Source: Arthrobacter sp. MA-N2
Lineage (GTDB): Bacteria; Actinomycetota; Actinomycetes; Actinomycetales; Micrococcaceae
Reading direction: 5' to 3'
Assembly (NCBI RefSeq): GCF_000517125.1
Contig: NZ_KI912155.1
Coordinates: forward strand, 1,360,924 to 1,424,923
Length of the DNA: 64,000 nt
The notes beneath the pieces are model-generated. The model searched no databases. It was not told the DNA's origin and saw only the letters and a list, made by a program, of their open reading frames with translations. Within the stretch, counting starts at the first letter, position 1. Each line of letters begins with the position of its first letter. Of the stretch, positions 24,417-33,797 are shown in pieces. The position numbers and the translations under genes are program-made.

Positions 24417-25525
24417 GAGCGGGCTCCTGCATGGCTGTTGGTGTGCTCGGCCGCGACCATATCCACTGTGGCGTCGGCGATGGCGATGGCGAAGGTGAGA
24501 TCGTTGATAAGGCTTTCGGCGGACGGCGGTTGCTTGGTTCCGCGGGCCAGTTGGGCGAGTTCGCGCCATTCGCCCTCATATCCGTTGTGCTCGTACGGCC
24601 CGAAGGTGGTGCCCGTGGTGCCGCGGGTGATGGTCGCCACCGCGGATCCCGCCTGGACGTAGGAAGGAGTGAACTCCACGCGAAGGGCAGCATCGTCCGA
24701 GATCGCTTCGAAGGTCCATTCCGGCTTCCACGTCGTGTTCATGGCTGCGCGCAATTCGATGATCCGCTCATCTGCGCCCTGTTTTCCGGAACGAAGGGAG
24801 ATCACGTAGCCGAAGGGCCGCACATGGCGTGCCTGCAGCACTTCGAGGTCTTCGAAATCCGGGGTGAATCGCCTGACGAGCGGCAGGTCGTGGATGGCGA
24901 GTCCCATGATTCCGCCGCGGAGTGCGTTCTTGATGAATTCGACGTCGCGGTAGTCGGGGACGCCTCCGGCAGGCCGGGTGATGATTTCGGTGGCGAAGTC
25001 TTCGAAGCGGGAATTGGGCGGGAGGACGATCGAGGAGCGGATGGTGTGGACGTTCTGCGGAAGATCGCCCCAATTGGCCTCGGCCGCGAGCCAACCCGGA
25101 TCGAAAGTGTGCATGGCGCCTACGATGATCGGCACGCCGGTTTCCTCGCTGACCGCTGAAATCCGGGTTGCTTCTTCGTGGTTCATGGCGAAGGGCTTTT
25201 CGCAGAGGACCGCCTTCTTCCCTGCACGGCATGCGGCGATGACCTGGTCGGCGTGGAACTGGTGCGGGCTGCAGATCGCAACGATGTCGACGTCGGGATC
25301 GCCCAGGAGCGCGTCCATGCGGGTGCTGTGGTTGGCGCCGACGCGTGCTGCGACGGATTCGGCGACTCCGGCGTCGACGTCCATGATGTGGCGGACTTCC
25401 AGGATGTTCCGGAGCCGGGCGAGCGAGGGCAGGTGGATTGCTTGGGTGACCGGGCCCGCGCCAAGGATCCCGACGCCGAGGGGCTGCAGTGATCCTAACG
25501 GGGCTGCTTGTGAGTGGCTGGACAA
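24413..25525 (-). CDS. Gfo/Idh/MocA-family oxidoreductase, first gene of the sugar cluster
   Basis: The 370-residue protein has the Rossmann motif VGILGAGPVTQAIHLPSL, then VAICSPHQFHADQVIAA, the CEKPFAMNHEEATR catalytic-lysine motif and GIMGLAIHDLPLVRRF with the family histidine. I place the start at a TTG (25525) because GAAGAGG lies eight bases upstream and no ATG fits. It is the promoter-proximal gene, divergent from the ROK repressor, and overlaps the odd 271-residue protein gene by four bases. It likely performs one redox step on the imported sugar. Confidence 0.83.
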   Translation of the reverse strand: MSSHSQAAPLGSLQPLGVGILGAGPVTQAIHLPSLARLRNILEVRHIMDVDAGVAESVAARVGANHSTRMDALLGDPDVDIVAICSPHQFHADQVIAACRAGKKAVLCEKPFAMNHEEATRISAVSEETGVPIIVGAMHTFDPGWLAAEANWGDLPQNVHTIRSSIVLPPNSRFEDFATEIITRPAGGVPDYRDVEFIKNALRGGIMGLAIHDLPLVRRFTPDFEDLEVLQARHVRPFGYVISLRSGKQGADERIIELRAAMNTTWKPEWTFEAISDDAALRVEFTPSYVQAGSAVATITRGTTGTTFGPYEHNGYEGEWRELAQLARGTKQPPSAESLINDLTFAIAIADATVDMVAAEHTNSHAGARS

Positions 25526-25611
25526 GTTCAGTTACCTCTTCGTAAAAGGATTCTCCGAGGTTCACCGCGGCTGGGAGGCTACGTGACCCTTCTCACACAT
25601 AACCTAAACCG

Positions 25612-25661
25612 ACTTTTGTCGATGAGCAAGCAAAAGTTGAAAAACATTCGCCAATCTTTTG
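25612..25661. promoter_or_regulatory. Candidate operator of the ROK repressor
   Basis: Between the divergent genes, CAAAAG boxes occur in both orientations: ACTTTTG at 25612-25618 with CAAAAGT at 25631-25637, and CTTTTG at 25656-25661 paired with the middle box as CAAAAG-TTG...CAAT-CTTTTG. Such dyads with A/T-rich centres are typical of ROK-repressor operators. The region is AT-rich compared with its surroundings, which also suits promoters. Confidence 0.45.
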
Positions 25662-25700
25662 CTGCGTGACACGCATAAGCAATCGTGCTATCACTGATGC

Positions 25701-26921
25701 ATGACCTCAGCACCCGAAAAAGCCCCTGGCAAGGACGGCTCCGTACAGGACGCCGGGAGCCTTTCGCGCGCAGGAGATCTGTTTCAGCTTCTTCGCGACG
25801 GCCACGCACGTACCCGGGCCGAACTCGCCATCACCACGGGACTGGCCCGGTCCACCGTCGCCTCCCGCATTGACGCACTCATGAACTCCGGACTCGTGGG
25901 CCCGGCCGGCGAGGCGAGCTCCAGCGGCGGCAGGCCGCCGTCGCGCTTTGCCTTCAACCCGGCAGCCCGCGTTGTCCTGGCGGTCGACGTCGGAGCGACG
26001 CACGTGATCGTAGCGGTCACCGACCTCGGAGGAACGATCCTGGCCGAGCGCCGCCTGGCGCAGGAAGTCGCCGACGGTCCGGATGTGGTGCTCGGCAGGG
26101 TAGTGAAGGAAGGGCGGGAGCTCCTCACCGAAACAGGCCGCGCCCTCGAGGACCTTGCCGGGATCGGTATCGGACTGCCCGGCCCCGTGGAACACGACAC
26201 CGGCAGGCCGGTCAAACCGCCCATCATGCCCGGCTGGGACGGATTCGACGTGGTCCGCTACATGCAGCGCTCGCTGCCAGTCCCCGTCCTGGTGGACAAC
26301 GACGTCAACATCATGGCCCTGGGCGAACGTACAGCGTATTGGCCGGACCACGACAACTTGCTCTTCATCAAAATCGCCACCGGCATCGGCGCAGGCATCA
26401 TCAGCAGCGGCGAGTTGCAACGAGGCGCCAACGGCACCGCCGGGGACCTCGGCCACGTCAGGGTTCCCCGAGGCGACGACGTCCTCTGCCGATGCGGGAA
26501 CTATGGCTGCCTCGAAGCGCTCGCCTCCGGGCCCGCCGTCGCCCGCCAACTACAGGCCCAAGGACTAGAGGCGAGCAATGGCGGCGACGTGCTGCGGCTC
26601 GTCGCCGAGGGAAACCTCCAAGCCATCCAGGCACTCCGGCAAGCCGGACGCGACGTCGGCGATGTCCTCGCAACCGTGGTGAACCTGCTCAACCCCTCCA
26701 TGATCGTGATCGGTGGCAGCGTGGGTGAGGCCGGTGAACACCTCGTGGCCGGCATCCGCGAAGTGGTCTATCGACGCTCGCTGCCCCTGGCTACATCGCA
26801 TCTGCGCATCGGCATCTCGATGGCGGGGGACCAGGCCGCGATTCTCGGCGCGAGCCAGATGGTCACGCAACACGTTTTGTCCCCGGCCGTGATTGAAGCC
26901 ACGCTCCAAGCGACGGGCTGA
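25701..26921 (+). CDS. ROK-family transcriptional repressor
   Basis: The 406-residue protein combines an N-terminal winged helix-turn-helix (LFQLLRDGHARTRAELAITTGLARSTVASRIDALMNSGLV) with a ROK sugar-kinase-like domain. The domain shows the phosphate loop VLAVDVGATHVIVAV, the IGIGLPGPV and GIGAGII segments, and the zinc/ROK signature around GDLGHVRV with Cys residues in CRCGNYGCLEALAS. The GRPPSRF basic linker between domains is normal for NagC/XylR-type repressors. It is divergent from the sugar cluster, which it most likely represses until the sugar or a catabolic intermediate binds. Confidence 0.92.
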   Translation: MTSAPEKAPGKDGSVQDAGSLSRAGDLFQLLRDGHARTRAELAITTGLARSTVASRIDALMNSGLVGPAGEASSSGGRPPSRFAFNPAARVVLAVDVGATHVIVAVTDLGGTILAERRLAQEVADGPDVVLGRVVKEGRELLTETGRALEDLAGIGIGLPGPVEHDTGRPVKPPIMPGWDGFDVVRYMQRSLPVPVLVDNDVNIMALGERTAYWPDHDNLLFIKIATGIGAGIISSGELQRGANGTAGDLGHVRVPRGDDVLCRCGNYGCLEALASGPAVARQLQAQGLEASNGGDVLRLVAEGNLQAIQALRQAGRDVGDVLATVVNLLNPSMIVIGGSVGEAGEHLVAGIREVVYRRSLPLATSHLRIGISMAGDQAAILGASQMVTQHVLSPAVIEATLQATG

Positions 26922-27004
26922 GCTGCGTCTTTTGGCCGTCCGGAGCGGCATGCCGTGATAGCAATGAAGCTAATGGCTACTTTCCCCACCCTTCAGCGCA
27001 TCCC

Positions 27005-28201
27005 ATGACTGGTCAATTCCTCGCCAAAGTCCCACGAGGCTGGCTGATCCTCGCATGCATCGGCCTCATCGCCCTCAACATGCGCGGACCCTTTGTCGCG
27101 GTGGCACCGGTGGTGGATTCCCTGAAGCGGGACCTTGGATTCTCGCCAGTGGAACTCGGCCTCCTGACCGGCATTCCCGTGCTCTGCTTCTCGCTTGCGG
27201 CACCGTTGGCTTCGATGGCCGGGCGAAGGTTCGGTGCCGAATTCGCGGTGATGCTCACCCTCCTGGGTGTGCTGGCCGGCGTCGTCATCCGCTCCAGCGG
27301 CGGCGGTGTTCCGGTCATGGTGGGCACCGTCTTCATCGGCCTCGCTATCACCATCGGCAATATCGCGGTGCCGCTCATCATCCGCCGAGACTTCGCGCCG
27401 AGACGCCAGGCAGCCGCGATGGGTGTGTACACGGCGGCCCTGAACATCGGGTCTTTCCTGACCTCGGTGGCCACCGCCCCGCTCGCCGAACTTGTGGGCT
27501 GGCGGCTTGCCCTCGCGGCAAGTGCCATCCTGGCCTTGGCAGCCATCCTGTTCTGGATCCCCGCAGTGGGTGCCCGGAGGGCCTTCGTTCCGGCTCCTGT
27601 TCGGGCCCCCGACGGGTCGCGAGCCGGCAACGCCTCCGGCGTGGGCTGGCTGACCGTCGGCCTGACCCTCGGCTTCGCTGGCCAGGCCTTCTCTTATTAC
27701 GGCGTGACGGCGTGGTTGCCCAGTTTCTTGTCCGATGAGCTGCACATGGGCACCGCACAGGCCGGGGCCGGGTCATCGCTCTTCCAGATCTTCGCGATCA
27801 TGGGCGGCCTCGGCGTGCCGCTGCTTGCCCGGTTCACCAGCACGACGGCGGTGGCGGTCACCTTGAGCGGACTTTGGCTCACCGTGCCGTTGGGCTTGTT
27901 GCTGATCCCGGACTGGTGGTGGCTGTGGTCTTCCCTAGGTGGCGTGGCCCAGGGCGGCGGCATCACCGTCATCTTCATCGCCATCATCAGGTTCGCCCGC
28001 GACCAAGCTTCGGCGGGCAGGATGTCCGCCATCGTGCAAGGCGTTGGCTATTGCTTTGCCGCCCTTGCTCCAACCATCGTGGGCTATGTGCACGGCATTT
28101 CCGGCGGCTGGACCGTGCCACTCCTGGTCATCCTTGCTTCGGTCGCTGCGTTTTGCGTCTGCACCACTCTGTCCGTGCGTTGGGTGGCCCGGCAACGCTA
28201 G
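27005..28201 (+). CDS. MFS transporter, CynX/NimT type
   Basis: The 398-residue protein has about 12 membrane helices and the CynX/NimT family features LNMRGPFVAVAPVVDSLKRDLG near the N-terminus and YYGVTAWLPSFLSDELHMG at the start of the second half. The family includes cyanate and 2-nitroimidazole transporters, but substrates of most members are unknown. It is monocistronic: 83 bases after the ROK gene on the same strand, and followed by a strong hairpin repeat that probably terminates it. Confidence 0.87.
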   Translation: MTGQFLAKVPRGWLILACIGLIALNMRGPFVAVAPVVDSLKRDLGFSPVELGLLTGIPVLCFSLAAPLASMAGRRFGAEFAVMLTLLGVLAGVVIRSSGGGVPVMVGTVFIGLAITIGNIAVPLIIRRDFAPRRQAAAMGVYTAALNIGSFLTSVATAPLAELVGWRLALAASAILALAAILFWIPAVGARRAFVPAPVRAPDGSRAGNASGVGWLTVGLTLGFAGQAFSYYGVTAWLPSFLSDELHMGTAQAGAGSSLFQIFAIMGGLGVPLLARFTSTTAVAVTLSGLWLTVPLGLLLIPDWWWLWSSLGGVAQGGGITVIFIAIIRFARDQASAGRMSAIVQGVGYCFAALAPTIVGYVHGISGGWTVPLLVILASVAAFCVCTTLSVRWVARQR

Positions 28202-28222
28202 GTGCGCGCCGCCGTCGTCGTA

Positions 28223-28292
28223 CACCCAACTGACTCGCAGTTGTTGTCGTTATGAGGCTTCAAAACGACAACAACTGCGAGTCAGTTGGGTG
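28223..28292. repeat. Long hairpin repeat, family A, copy 1
   Basis: A perfect inverted repeat with 29-base arms (28223-28251 and 28264-28292) beginning CACCCAACTGACTCGCAG, and a 12-base loop. It lies between two convergent genes and probably acts as a bidirectional terminator. Related copies are at 29975-30045 and 50433-50498. Confidence 0.9.
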
Positions 28293-28301
28293 GTGAGGGG
28301 T

Positions 28302-29954
28302 TCAAGCGGCTACGAGTTCTTCCTTGGTGGCTTCCTCGCGGGCTTCCGTGAGGTAGCGTGCGTAGGCCGGGATGGTCAGGAAGGTGGGGAATTCTTCGGC
28401 GAGGGTGACTTCTTCGAAGATGCTGCGGGCGTCGTTGAAGCGGTCGTCGTCGAAGCGTTCCAGGCGTGCGAACTCTTCGTCCAGGAGGTCGTTGATCCAC
28501 TCGCGGGTGATGAGTTCTCCGGTGTCGGTGATGGCGTGGGAGTAGATCCATTGCCAGAGCTGGGATCGGGAGATCTCGGCGGTGGCGGCGTCTTCCATGA
28601 GGTTGTGGATGGCCACGGCGCCGTTGCCGCGCAGCCAGGACTCGATGTAGCGGATGCCCACTTCGATGTTGTTCCGGATGCCGGTTTCGGTGATGGTGCC
28701 CTCGGTGGAGGCGATGTCGATCAGGGCACGGTCGTCGGGGGTGACGTCCTCGCGTGAGCGGTCCAGTTGGTTCGGGCGGTCCCCGAGTACGCCGTCGAAC
28801 ACTTCGCGGCAGACCGGAACCAGGTCCGGGTGCGCAACCCAGGAACCGTCGAAGCCGTCGCCGGCTTCGCGGGTCTTGTCCGCCCGGACCTTTTCGAACG
28901 CTGCCGTGTTGGCTGCCTCGTCTTTGCGGTTGGGGACGGCGGCGGCCATGCCGCCGATCGCCATGGCGCCGCGGCGGTGGCAGGCCCGGACGAGTTGCTC
29001 GGTGTAGGAGCGCATGAACGGCTGGGTCATGGACACCTGGGCGCGGTCCGGCAGCACGAAGCGGGGGCCACGGGTGCGGAAGTTCTTGATCACGGAGAAG
29101 ATGTAGTCCCAGCGGCCGGCGTTCAGGCCCGAAGCGTGATCGCGCAGTTCGTACAGGATCTCCTCCATTTCGAACGCCGCGGTGATGGTCTCGATCAGCA
29201 CCGTGGCGCGGATGGTGCCCTGCGGGATGCCGAGCAGGTCCTGGGCCTGGATGAAGATGTCGTTCCAGAGGCGGGCCTCGAGGTGGTTCTCGATCTTGGG
29301 CAGGTAGAAGTACGGGCCTTTGCCCTGTGCCAGGAGGCGGCGGGCGTTGTGGAAGAAGAACAGACCGAAGTCCACCACGCCGCCGGCAACGGGCTTCCCG
29401 TCGATGAGCATGTGCTTCTCCGGCAGGTGCCAGCCGCGGGGCCGGACCACGATGGTCGGCAGCTCCTCGGCGGCGCGGAGCTTGTACTCCTTGCCTTCGG
29501 GGCTGGTGAAGTCGATGCGGCGTTCCAGGGCGTCCGTGAGGTTCAGCTGGCCCTGGATGACGTTGCGCCAGGTAGGGGTGGAGGAGTCTTCCATGTCGGC
29601 CAGCCACACCTTGGCGCCGGAGTTGAGCGCGTTGATGGTCATCTTCCGGTCAACGGGTCCGGTGATTTCCACGCGGCGGTCTTCCAGTCCCGGGGCCGGG
29701 GGAGCGACACGCCAGTTCGGATCGTTGCGGATGTCCGCGGTTTCCGGGAGGAAGCGGGGATCCTGGCCGGCGGCGATCTGGCCGCGGCGGGTGTGCCGGG
29801 CCTGCATCAGTTCCTGGCGGCGCTCCGCCGTCGCGCGGTGCAGGGCCGCGACGAACTCCAGGGCGTCCGGGGTGAGGACCTCGTTCTGCCGGTGAATGGG
29901 CTGGGCGGTCAGCGTGATGCCGTTGATCGTGCAATTGTCGGTGAAGCTGTTCAT
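28302..29954 (-). CDS. aceB: Malate synthase A
   Basis: The 550-residue enzyme condenses glyoxylate and acetyl-CoA to malate, the second step of the glyoxylate shunt. It has the malate synthase A signature around [15 protein letters not shown], the catalytic and Mg-binding residues in [22 protein letters not shown], and [12 protein letters not shown]. The start MNSFTDN is chosen for AAGGAG eight bases upstream; nine more residues are possible upstream without a ribosome site. It lies downstream of aceA on the same strand but is separated by a hairpin repeat, so the two may be differently expressed. Confidence 0.96.
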   Translation of the reverse strand: MNSFTDNCTINGITLTAQPIHRQNEVLTPDALEFVAALHRATAERRQELMQARHTRRGQIAAGQDPRFLPETADIRNDPNWRVAPPAPGLEDRRVEITGPVDRKMTINALNSGAKVWLADMEDSSTPTWRNVIQGQLNLTDALERRIDFTSPEGKEYKLRAAEELPTIVVRPRGWHLPEKHMLIDGKPVAGGVVDFGLFFFHNARRLLAQGKGPYFYLPKIENHLEARLWNDIFIQAQDLLGIPQGTIRATVLIETITAAFEMEEILYELRDHASGLNAGRWDYIFSVIKNFRTRGPRFVLPDRAQVSMTQPFMRSYTEQLVRACHRRGAMAIGGMAAAVPNRKDEAANTAAFEKVRADKTREAGDGFDGSWVAHPDLVPVCREVFDGVLGDRPNQLDRSREDVTPDDRALIDIASTEGTITETGIRNNIEVGIRYIESWLRGNGAVAIHNLMEDAATAEISRSQLWQWIYSHAITDTGELITREWINDLLDEEFARLERFDDDRFNDARSIFEEVTLAEEFPTFLTIPAYARYLTEAREEATKEELVAA

Positions 29955-29974
29955 GGGAGTGGCTCCTTGAATGG

Positions 29975-30045
29975 TTCCCAACTGACTCGCAGTAGGTGTC
30001 GTTTTGAGGGCTCAAAACGACACCTACTGCTACCTAGTTGGGGAA
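29975..30045. repeat. Long hairpin repeat, family A, copy 2
   Basis: Arms begin TTCCCAACTGACTCGCAG and close at GTTTTGAG-GG-CTCAAAAC. The inner 20 pairs are exact, five outer positions (GAGTC against TACCT) are mismatched, and the ends pair again. It separates aceA from aceB. The inner sequence (AGTAGGTGTCG) differs in register from the other copies but is compensated on both arms. Confidence 0.88.
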
Positions 30046-30055
30046 AGGGTGTGGG

Positions 30056-31387
30056 CTAGTGGAACTGGCCTTCTTCGGTGGATCCCACCAGGGCCAGGGT
30101 GGATGCGTTCGGATTGAGCGCAGTTGCAATGTCGTCGAAGTAGCCGGTGCCGACTTCGCGCTGGTGCTTGGTTGCGGTGTAGCCGCGGGACTCGGAGGCG
30201 AATTCCTTCTCCTGGAGTTCGACGTAGGCGCTCATGCCTTCACGGGCGTAGCCGTGGGCGAGGTCGAACATCGAGTAGTTCAGGGCGTGGAAGCCGGCCA
30301 GGGTGATGAACTGGAACGTGAAGCCCATGGCGCCGAGTTCACGCTGGAACTTCGCGATGGTGGCGTCGTCCAGGTGCTTGCGCCAGTTGAACGACGGCGA
30401 GCAGTTGTAGGAGAGCATCTGGTCCGGGAACTCGGCCTTGACGGACTCGGCGAACTTGCGGGCCAACTCAAGGTCCGGGGTGCCCGTTTCCATCCAGATG
30501 AGGTCCGAATACGGGGCGTAGGCCTTGGCACGGGCGATGCAGGGTTCGATGCCGTTACGGACCTTGTAGAAGCCCTCCGCGGTACGGACCGGCTGTCCCC
30601 CTTCGCGGAGGATGAATTCCTGGTCCCGCTCGTCGACGTCGGAAGTGATCAGCGTGGCTGCCTCGGCGTCGGTGCGGGCGATGATCACCGAAGGCGTGCC
30701 AGCGACGTCGGCCGCGAGGCGGGCGGCGTTCAGCGTCCGGACGTGCTGCTGGGTGGGGATGAGGACCTTGCCGCCGAGGTGCCCGCACTTCTTTTCCGAG
30801 GCGAGCTGGTCTTCCCAGTGCACGCCTGCGGCGCCGGCCTGGATCATGGATTTCATGAGTTCGTAGGCGTTCAGCGGGCCGCCGAAACCGGCTTCGGCGT
30901 CGGCGACGATCGGGACGAGCCAGTCCCCGACGGTCTGGATTCCTTCGGAGAACTCGATCTGGTCGGCACGGAGCAGCGCGTTGTTGATCCGGCGCACCAC
31001 TGTGGGGACCGAGTTGGCCGGGTAGAGCGACTGGTCCGGGTAGGTGTGGCCGGAGTTGTTGGCGTCGGCGGCGACCTGCCAGCCCGAAAGGTAGATGGCC
31101 CGCAGCCCGGCCTTGACCTGCTGCACGGCCTGGTTGCCGGTCAGCGCACCCAAAGCATTGGTGTAACCGCCGGTGGCAGCCTCCTCCGTGAGCTGCTTCC
31201 ACAGCTTCTCGGATCCGCGCCTGGCCAGGGTGTGCTCTTCGGAGACCCGGCCGCGGAGACGGACGACGTCGGTGGCCTTGTAATCGCGGGTGACGCCTTC
31301 CCAACGCGGGCTGGCAGCCCATTCGAGCTCCAGTGCGGCGGCCTGCTCGGTTGCTGTCTGCTGAGTGGGCTCAAATGCTGCGGTCAT
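30056..31387 (-). CDS. aceA: Isocitrate lyase
   Basis: The 443-residue enzyme cleaves isocitrate to glyoxylate and succinate. The active-site signature [10 protein letters not shown], with catalytic Cys, is at about residue 200, preceded by the metal/substrate region [34 protein letters not shown] and the C-terminal [15 protein letters not shown] are typical of the short bacterial form. It is divergent from the RamB-type regulator across 189 bases that contain an inverted repeat. With aceB it allows growth on acetate, fatty acids or C2 units. Confidence 0.97.
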   Translation of the reverse strand: MTAAFEPTQQTATEQAAALELEWAASPRWEGVTRDYKATDVVRLRGRVSEEHTLARRGSEKLWKQLTEEAATGGYTNALGALTGNQAVQQVKAGLRAIYLSGWQVAADANNSGHTYPDQSLYPANSVPTVVRRINNALLRADQIEFSEGIQTVGDWLVPIVADAEAGFGGPLNAYELMKSMIQAGAAGVHWEDQLASEKKCGHLGGKVLIPTQQHVRTLNAARLAADVAGTPSVIIARTDAEAATLITSDVDERDQEFILREGGQPVRTAEGFYKVRNGIEPCIARAKAYAPYSDLIWMETGTPDLELARKFAESVKAEFPDQMLSYNCSPSFNWRKHLDDATIAKFQRELGAMGFTFQFITLAGFHALNYSMFDLAHGYAREGMSAYVELQEKEFASESRGYTATKHQREVGTGYFDDIATALNPNASTLALVGSTEEGQFH

Positions 31388-31481
31388 TGTTCTGTCTCCC
31401 TTGACGCTACTGAGTGTGATTCCCTCCCGGGGCCGGCCCTCACTGCGCCATTGCAGTTCAGGCCGGTTGGTCCCGAGCGGT

Positions 31482-31551
31482 ATTTCTTTCCGTGGTTCTT
31501 ACTTTTCAGCAATTCCAAGGGGCTATCTAGAGGAAACGTATGGAAAGAAAT
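31482..31551. promoter_or_regulatory. Inverted repeat between aceA and the RamB-type regulator gene
   Basis: ATTTCTTTCC (31482-31491) and its exact complement GGAAAGAAAT (31542-31551) lie 50 bases apart in the divergent promoter region. The right arm runs into the region just before the regulator ORF. This is a plausible pair of binding half-sites for the autoregulated RamB-type protein. Confidence 0.45.
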
Positions 31552-31576
31552 GCACTTCTTCGCGTATCCTCAAGAA

Positions 31577-33061
31577 ATGTCACCTGTGAGCTGGAACCGC
31601 GAAGTACCACCGCCGTCGTCGTCCGCTTCCACCGCCGAACTGGACGTCATCAGCCTGGGCCGCCGCGTGCGGTATCTGCGCAAGCAGGCCGGGCTGACCC
31701 TCGACGACGTGAGTGCCGCCGTCGGGACCGCTCCTAGCCAGCTGAGCCTCATTGAGAACGGCAAACGGGAACCCAAGCTGGGCCTACTGAAGCAGCTCGC
31801 AGCCGCCCTCAATGTGGGCATCGACCAGTTGCTCGGAGCGGAGCCGCCCAGCCGCCGCGCCGCCCTGGAAATCGAGCTGGAACGGTACCAGCGCGGGCCC
31901 CTGTATGAATCGCTGAACCTGCCGAAAATCCGCGTCAGCGCGCGGCTCCCGCTCGACGTGCTGGAGTCGCAGGTAGGGCTCCTGCAGGAGCTTGAGCGCA
32001 AGCTCAACGAGCAGATCGCGACGCCGGAAGAGGCCCGCCGCGCGAACGGTGAACTACGTGCCATGATGCGTGAGCGCGGCAACTATTTTCCGGAGTACGA
32101 GGCCGAGGCGCAAAAGGTGCTCAAGGGCGTCGGATATACCTCGGGTCCCTTGAGCCAGCACGTCATTGCGGACATCGCCGAACACCTCGGATTCACGCTG
32201 CACCACGTGGGTGATTTGCCCCATTCCACCCGTTCAGTGACCGATCTAAAGAATCACCGAATTTATCTCACGCAAAGCCAGCGGCAGGACCACGATCCCC
32301 GTTCGGTGCTCCTTCAAGCCCTCGGACACTACGTCCTGGGCCACGAGACGCCCAAGAGCTACGGGGACTTCTTGGCGCAACGGGTCGCCACCAACTATTT
32401 CGCCGCGGCGCTGCTCCTGCCCGAGCACGCCACCCTGGAGTTCCTGCAGAAGGCGAAAGCCGCCAAGGAGATCGCCGTCGAGGACATCCGGGACGCCTTT
32501 GCCGTCTCCTACGAAACCGCTGCGCACCGCTTCACCAACCTGGCCACAAAACACTTGGGCATCACCACGCACTTCCAGAAAACCCACCAGAGCGGCATCA
32601 TCTACAAGGCCTACGAGAACGACGGCGTAGCCTTCCCTCAGGACCACACGGGTGCGATCGAAGGGCAGCCGGCATGCAAGGCATGGACTTCGCGTGCCGT
32701 GTTCGACGTTCCGGACAAGTTCAGCGCCTACAGCCAATACACGGACACCGTCTCGGGCACCTATTGGTGCACCGCTCGCACGGAGCGCTCGGCGGCCGGG
32801 GAGTTTTCGCTCAGCATCGGGGTGCCGTACCAGCACGTGAAGTGGTTCCGCGGGAGGGAGACGACGGCGCGGGCTACCTCCACGTGTCCGGACCCGAACT
32901 GCTGCAAGCGCCCGCCGGCGTCGTTGGCTTCTTCCTGGGCAGGCAACGCCTGGCCGTCCGCCCGCGCCCACTCACACCTGTTGGCCGCCATGCCACCCGG
33001 CGCGTTCCCCGGCGTCGACGAGACCGAGGTCTATGCGTTCTTGGAAGCGCACTCGGGATAG
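31577..33061 (+). CDS. ramB: RamB-type XRE-family regulator of acetate/glyoxylate metabolism
   Basis: The 494-residue protein has an N-terminal XRE helix-turn-helix (LGRRVRYLRKQAGLTLDDVSAAVGTAPSQLSLIENGKREP), an IrrE-like central domain (ALGHYVLGHE, RVATNYFAAALLLPE) and the C-terminal short-chain fatty acid regulator domain with CPDPNCC. This is the architecture of RamB/ScfR regulators that control aceA and aceB. The start at 31577 lacks a clear Shine-Dalgarno; ATG 31550, preceded by GGAAAG, would add nine residues. The same frame stays open far upstream opposite aceA, but that part is not coding. Confidence 0.9.
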   Translation: MSPVSWNREVPPPSSSASTAELDVISLGRRVRYLRKQAGLTLDDVSAAVGTAPSQLSLIENGKREPKLGLLKQLAAALNVGIDQLLGAEPPSRRAALEIELERYQRGPLYESLNLPKIRVSARLPLDVLESQVGLLQELERKLNEQIATPEEARRANGELRAMMRERGNYFPEYEAEAQKVLKGVGYTSGPLSQHVIADIAEHLGFTLHHVGDLPHSTRSVTDLKNHRIYLTQSQRQDHDPRSVLLQALGHYVLGHETPKSYGDFLAQRVATNYFAAALLLPEHATLEFLQKAKAAKEIAVEDIRDAFAVSYETAAHRFTNLATKHLGITTHFQKTHQSGIIYKAYENDGVAFPQDHTGAIEGQPACKAWTSRAVFDVPDKFSAYSQYTDTVSGTYWCTARTERSAAGEFSLSIGVPYQHVKWFRGRETTARATSTCPDPNCCKRPPASLASSWAGNAWPSARAHSHLLAAMPPGAFPGVDETEVYAFLEAHSG

Positions 33062-33226
33062 TTTTTGCGTGGGGCTGTTGCTTGGGACGCGTCACGCCAC
33101 GCAACTTTTCGGATTCCTTGGGGTTGAACCACCCCGGAATTCCGCGGATTGACCCATGAGGTGGACCCAAAAACTCGCCTGGTGTGACGCCGCATCGCCA
33201 CAACCTTGGTCACAGCTTTTGCTCCT

Positions 33227-33766
33227 TCAGTTTCGGAGGGACATGACCCAGGACAAAGCCGCATCGCGTCGAGGCTCGGATGGGTCTATCAGCCGGAGTG
33301 TGTCCACGAGCCGGACGCGGTCGATGAGGGACGCCTCTATGAGCGCCAGAACGAACGCATGGTCCTTGGGGCGTGCCGCAATGAGCTTCGCCGCGCAAAG
33401 ATCGTAGGGATCCAAGCAAAGCCCGGTGCTGTTCCGGGTCCGCTCATTGCGCACCCCGACCAAGCGGTACTCCCAGTCGGCAGGAAGCACCGCGGTCTCC
33501 CTTTCGACGGCCTGGACATAGAACCCGAACTCGTTGTGGAACGGCGACCACTCGCCAAGCGCCGAATCGATGCTGTCCGCGAGAGTGCCGGCGTCGTCAT
33601 CGGAAAACGGGGCGATGTCGACGGCATCCGACATGGTGATTGCCGCAGGCAACTGGTCCTCCGTGAAGGACCCCAAAATTGACTGGCTGCCGATCACGAT
33701 CACCCGGTCGCCGTGAATGATGTCGGTAGCAGCGCGGATGGCGTGCTCAAGATCTTCGCGGCGCAT
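33227..33766 (-). CDS. DUF6036-type nucleotidyltransferase-like protein
   Basis: The 179-residue protein resembles DUF6036/AbiEii-like nucleotidyltransferase-fold proteins: HGDRVIVIGSQSILGSF corresponds to the start of the NT fold (a GS motif), AITMSDAVDIAPF supplies the acidic D-x-D-type pair, and the YRLVGVRNERT...GLCLDPYDLCAAKLIAARPKDHAFVLALIEASLID block is typical of the C-terminal half of such proteins. Some members are toxins of type IV or MNT/HEPN systems, but no partner gene adjoins it. The function here is unknown. Confidence 0.65.
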   Translation of the reverse strand: MRREDLEHAIRAATDIIHGDRVIVIGSQSILGSFTEDQLPAAITMSDAVDIAPFSDDDAGTLADSIDSALGEWSPFHNEFGFYVQAVERETAVLPADWEYRLVGVRNERTRNSTGLCLDPYDLCAAKLIAARPKDHAFVLALIEASLIDRVRLVDTLRLIDPSEPRRDAALSWVMSLRN

Positions 33767-33797
33767 GGCTGTACCGTACCCCCGCGCAGCCCGATTG

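Noticed and set aside
30038..31576. A long plus-strand reading upstream of the RamB-type gene, opposite aceA
   Set aside because: It is the open antisense frame of the strongly conserved aceA gene and has no family similarity of its own.
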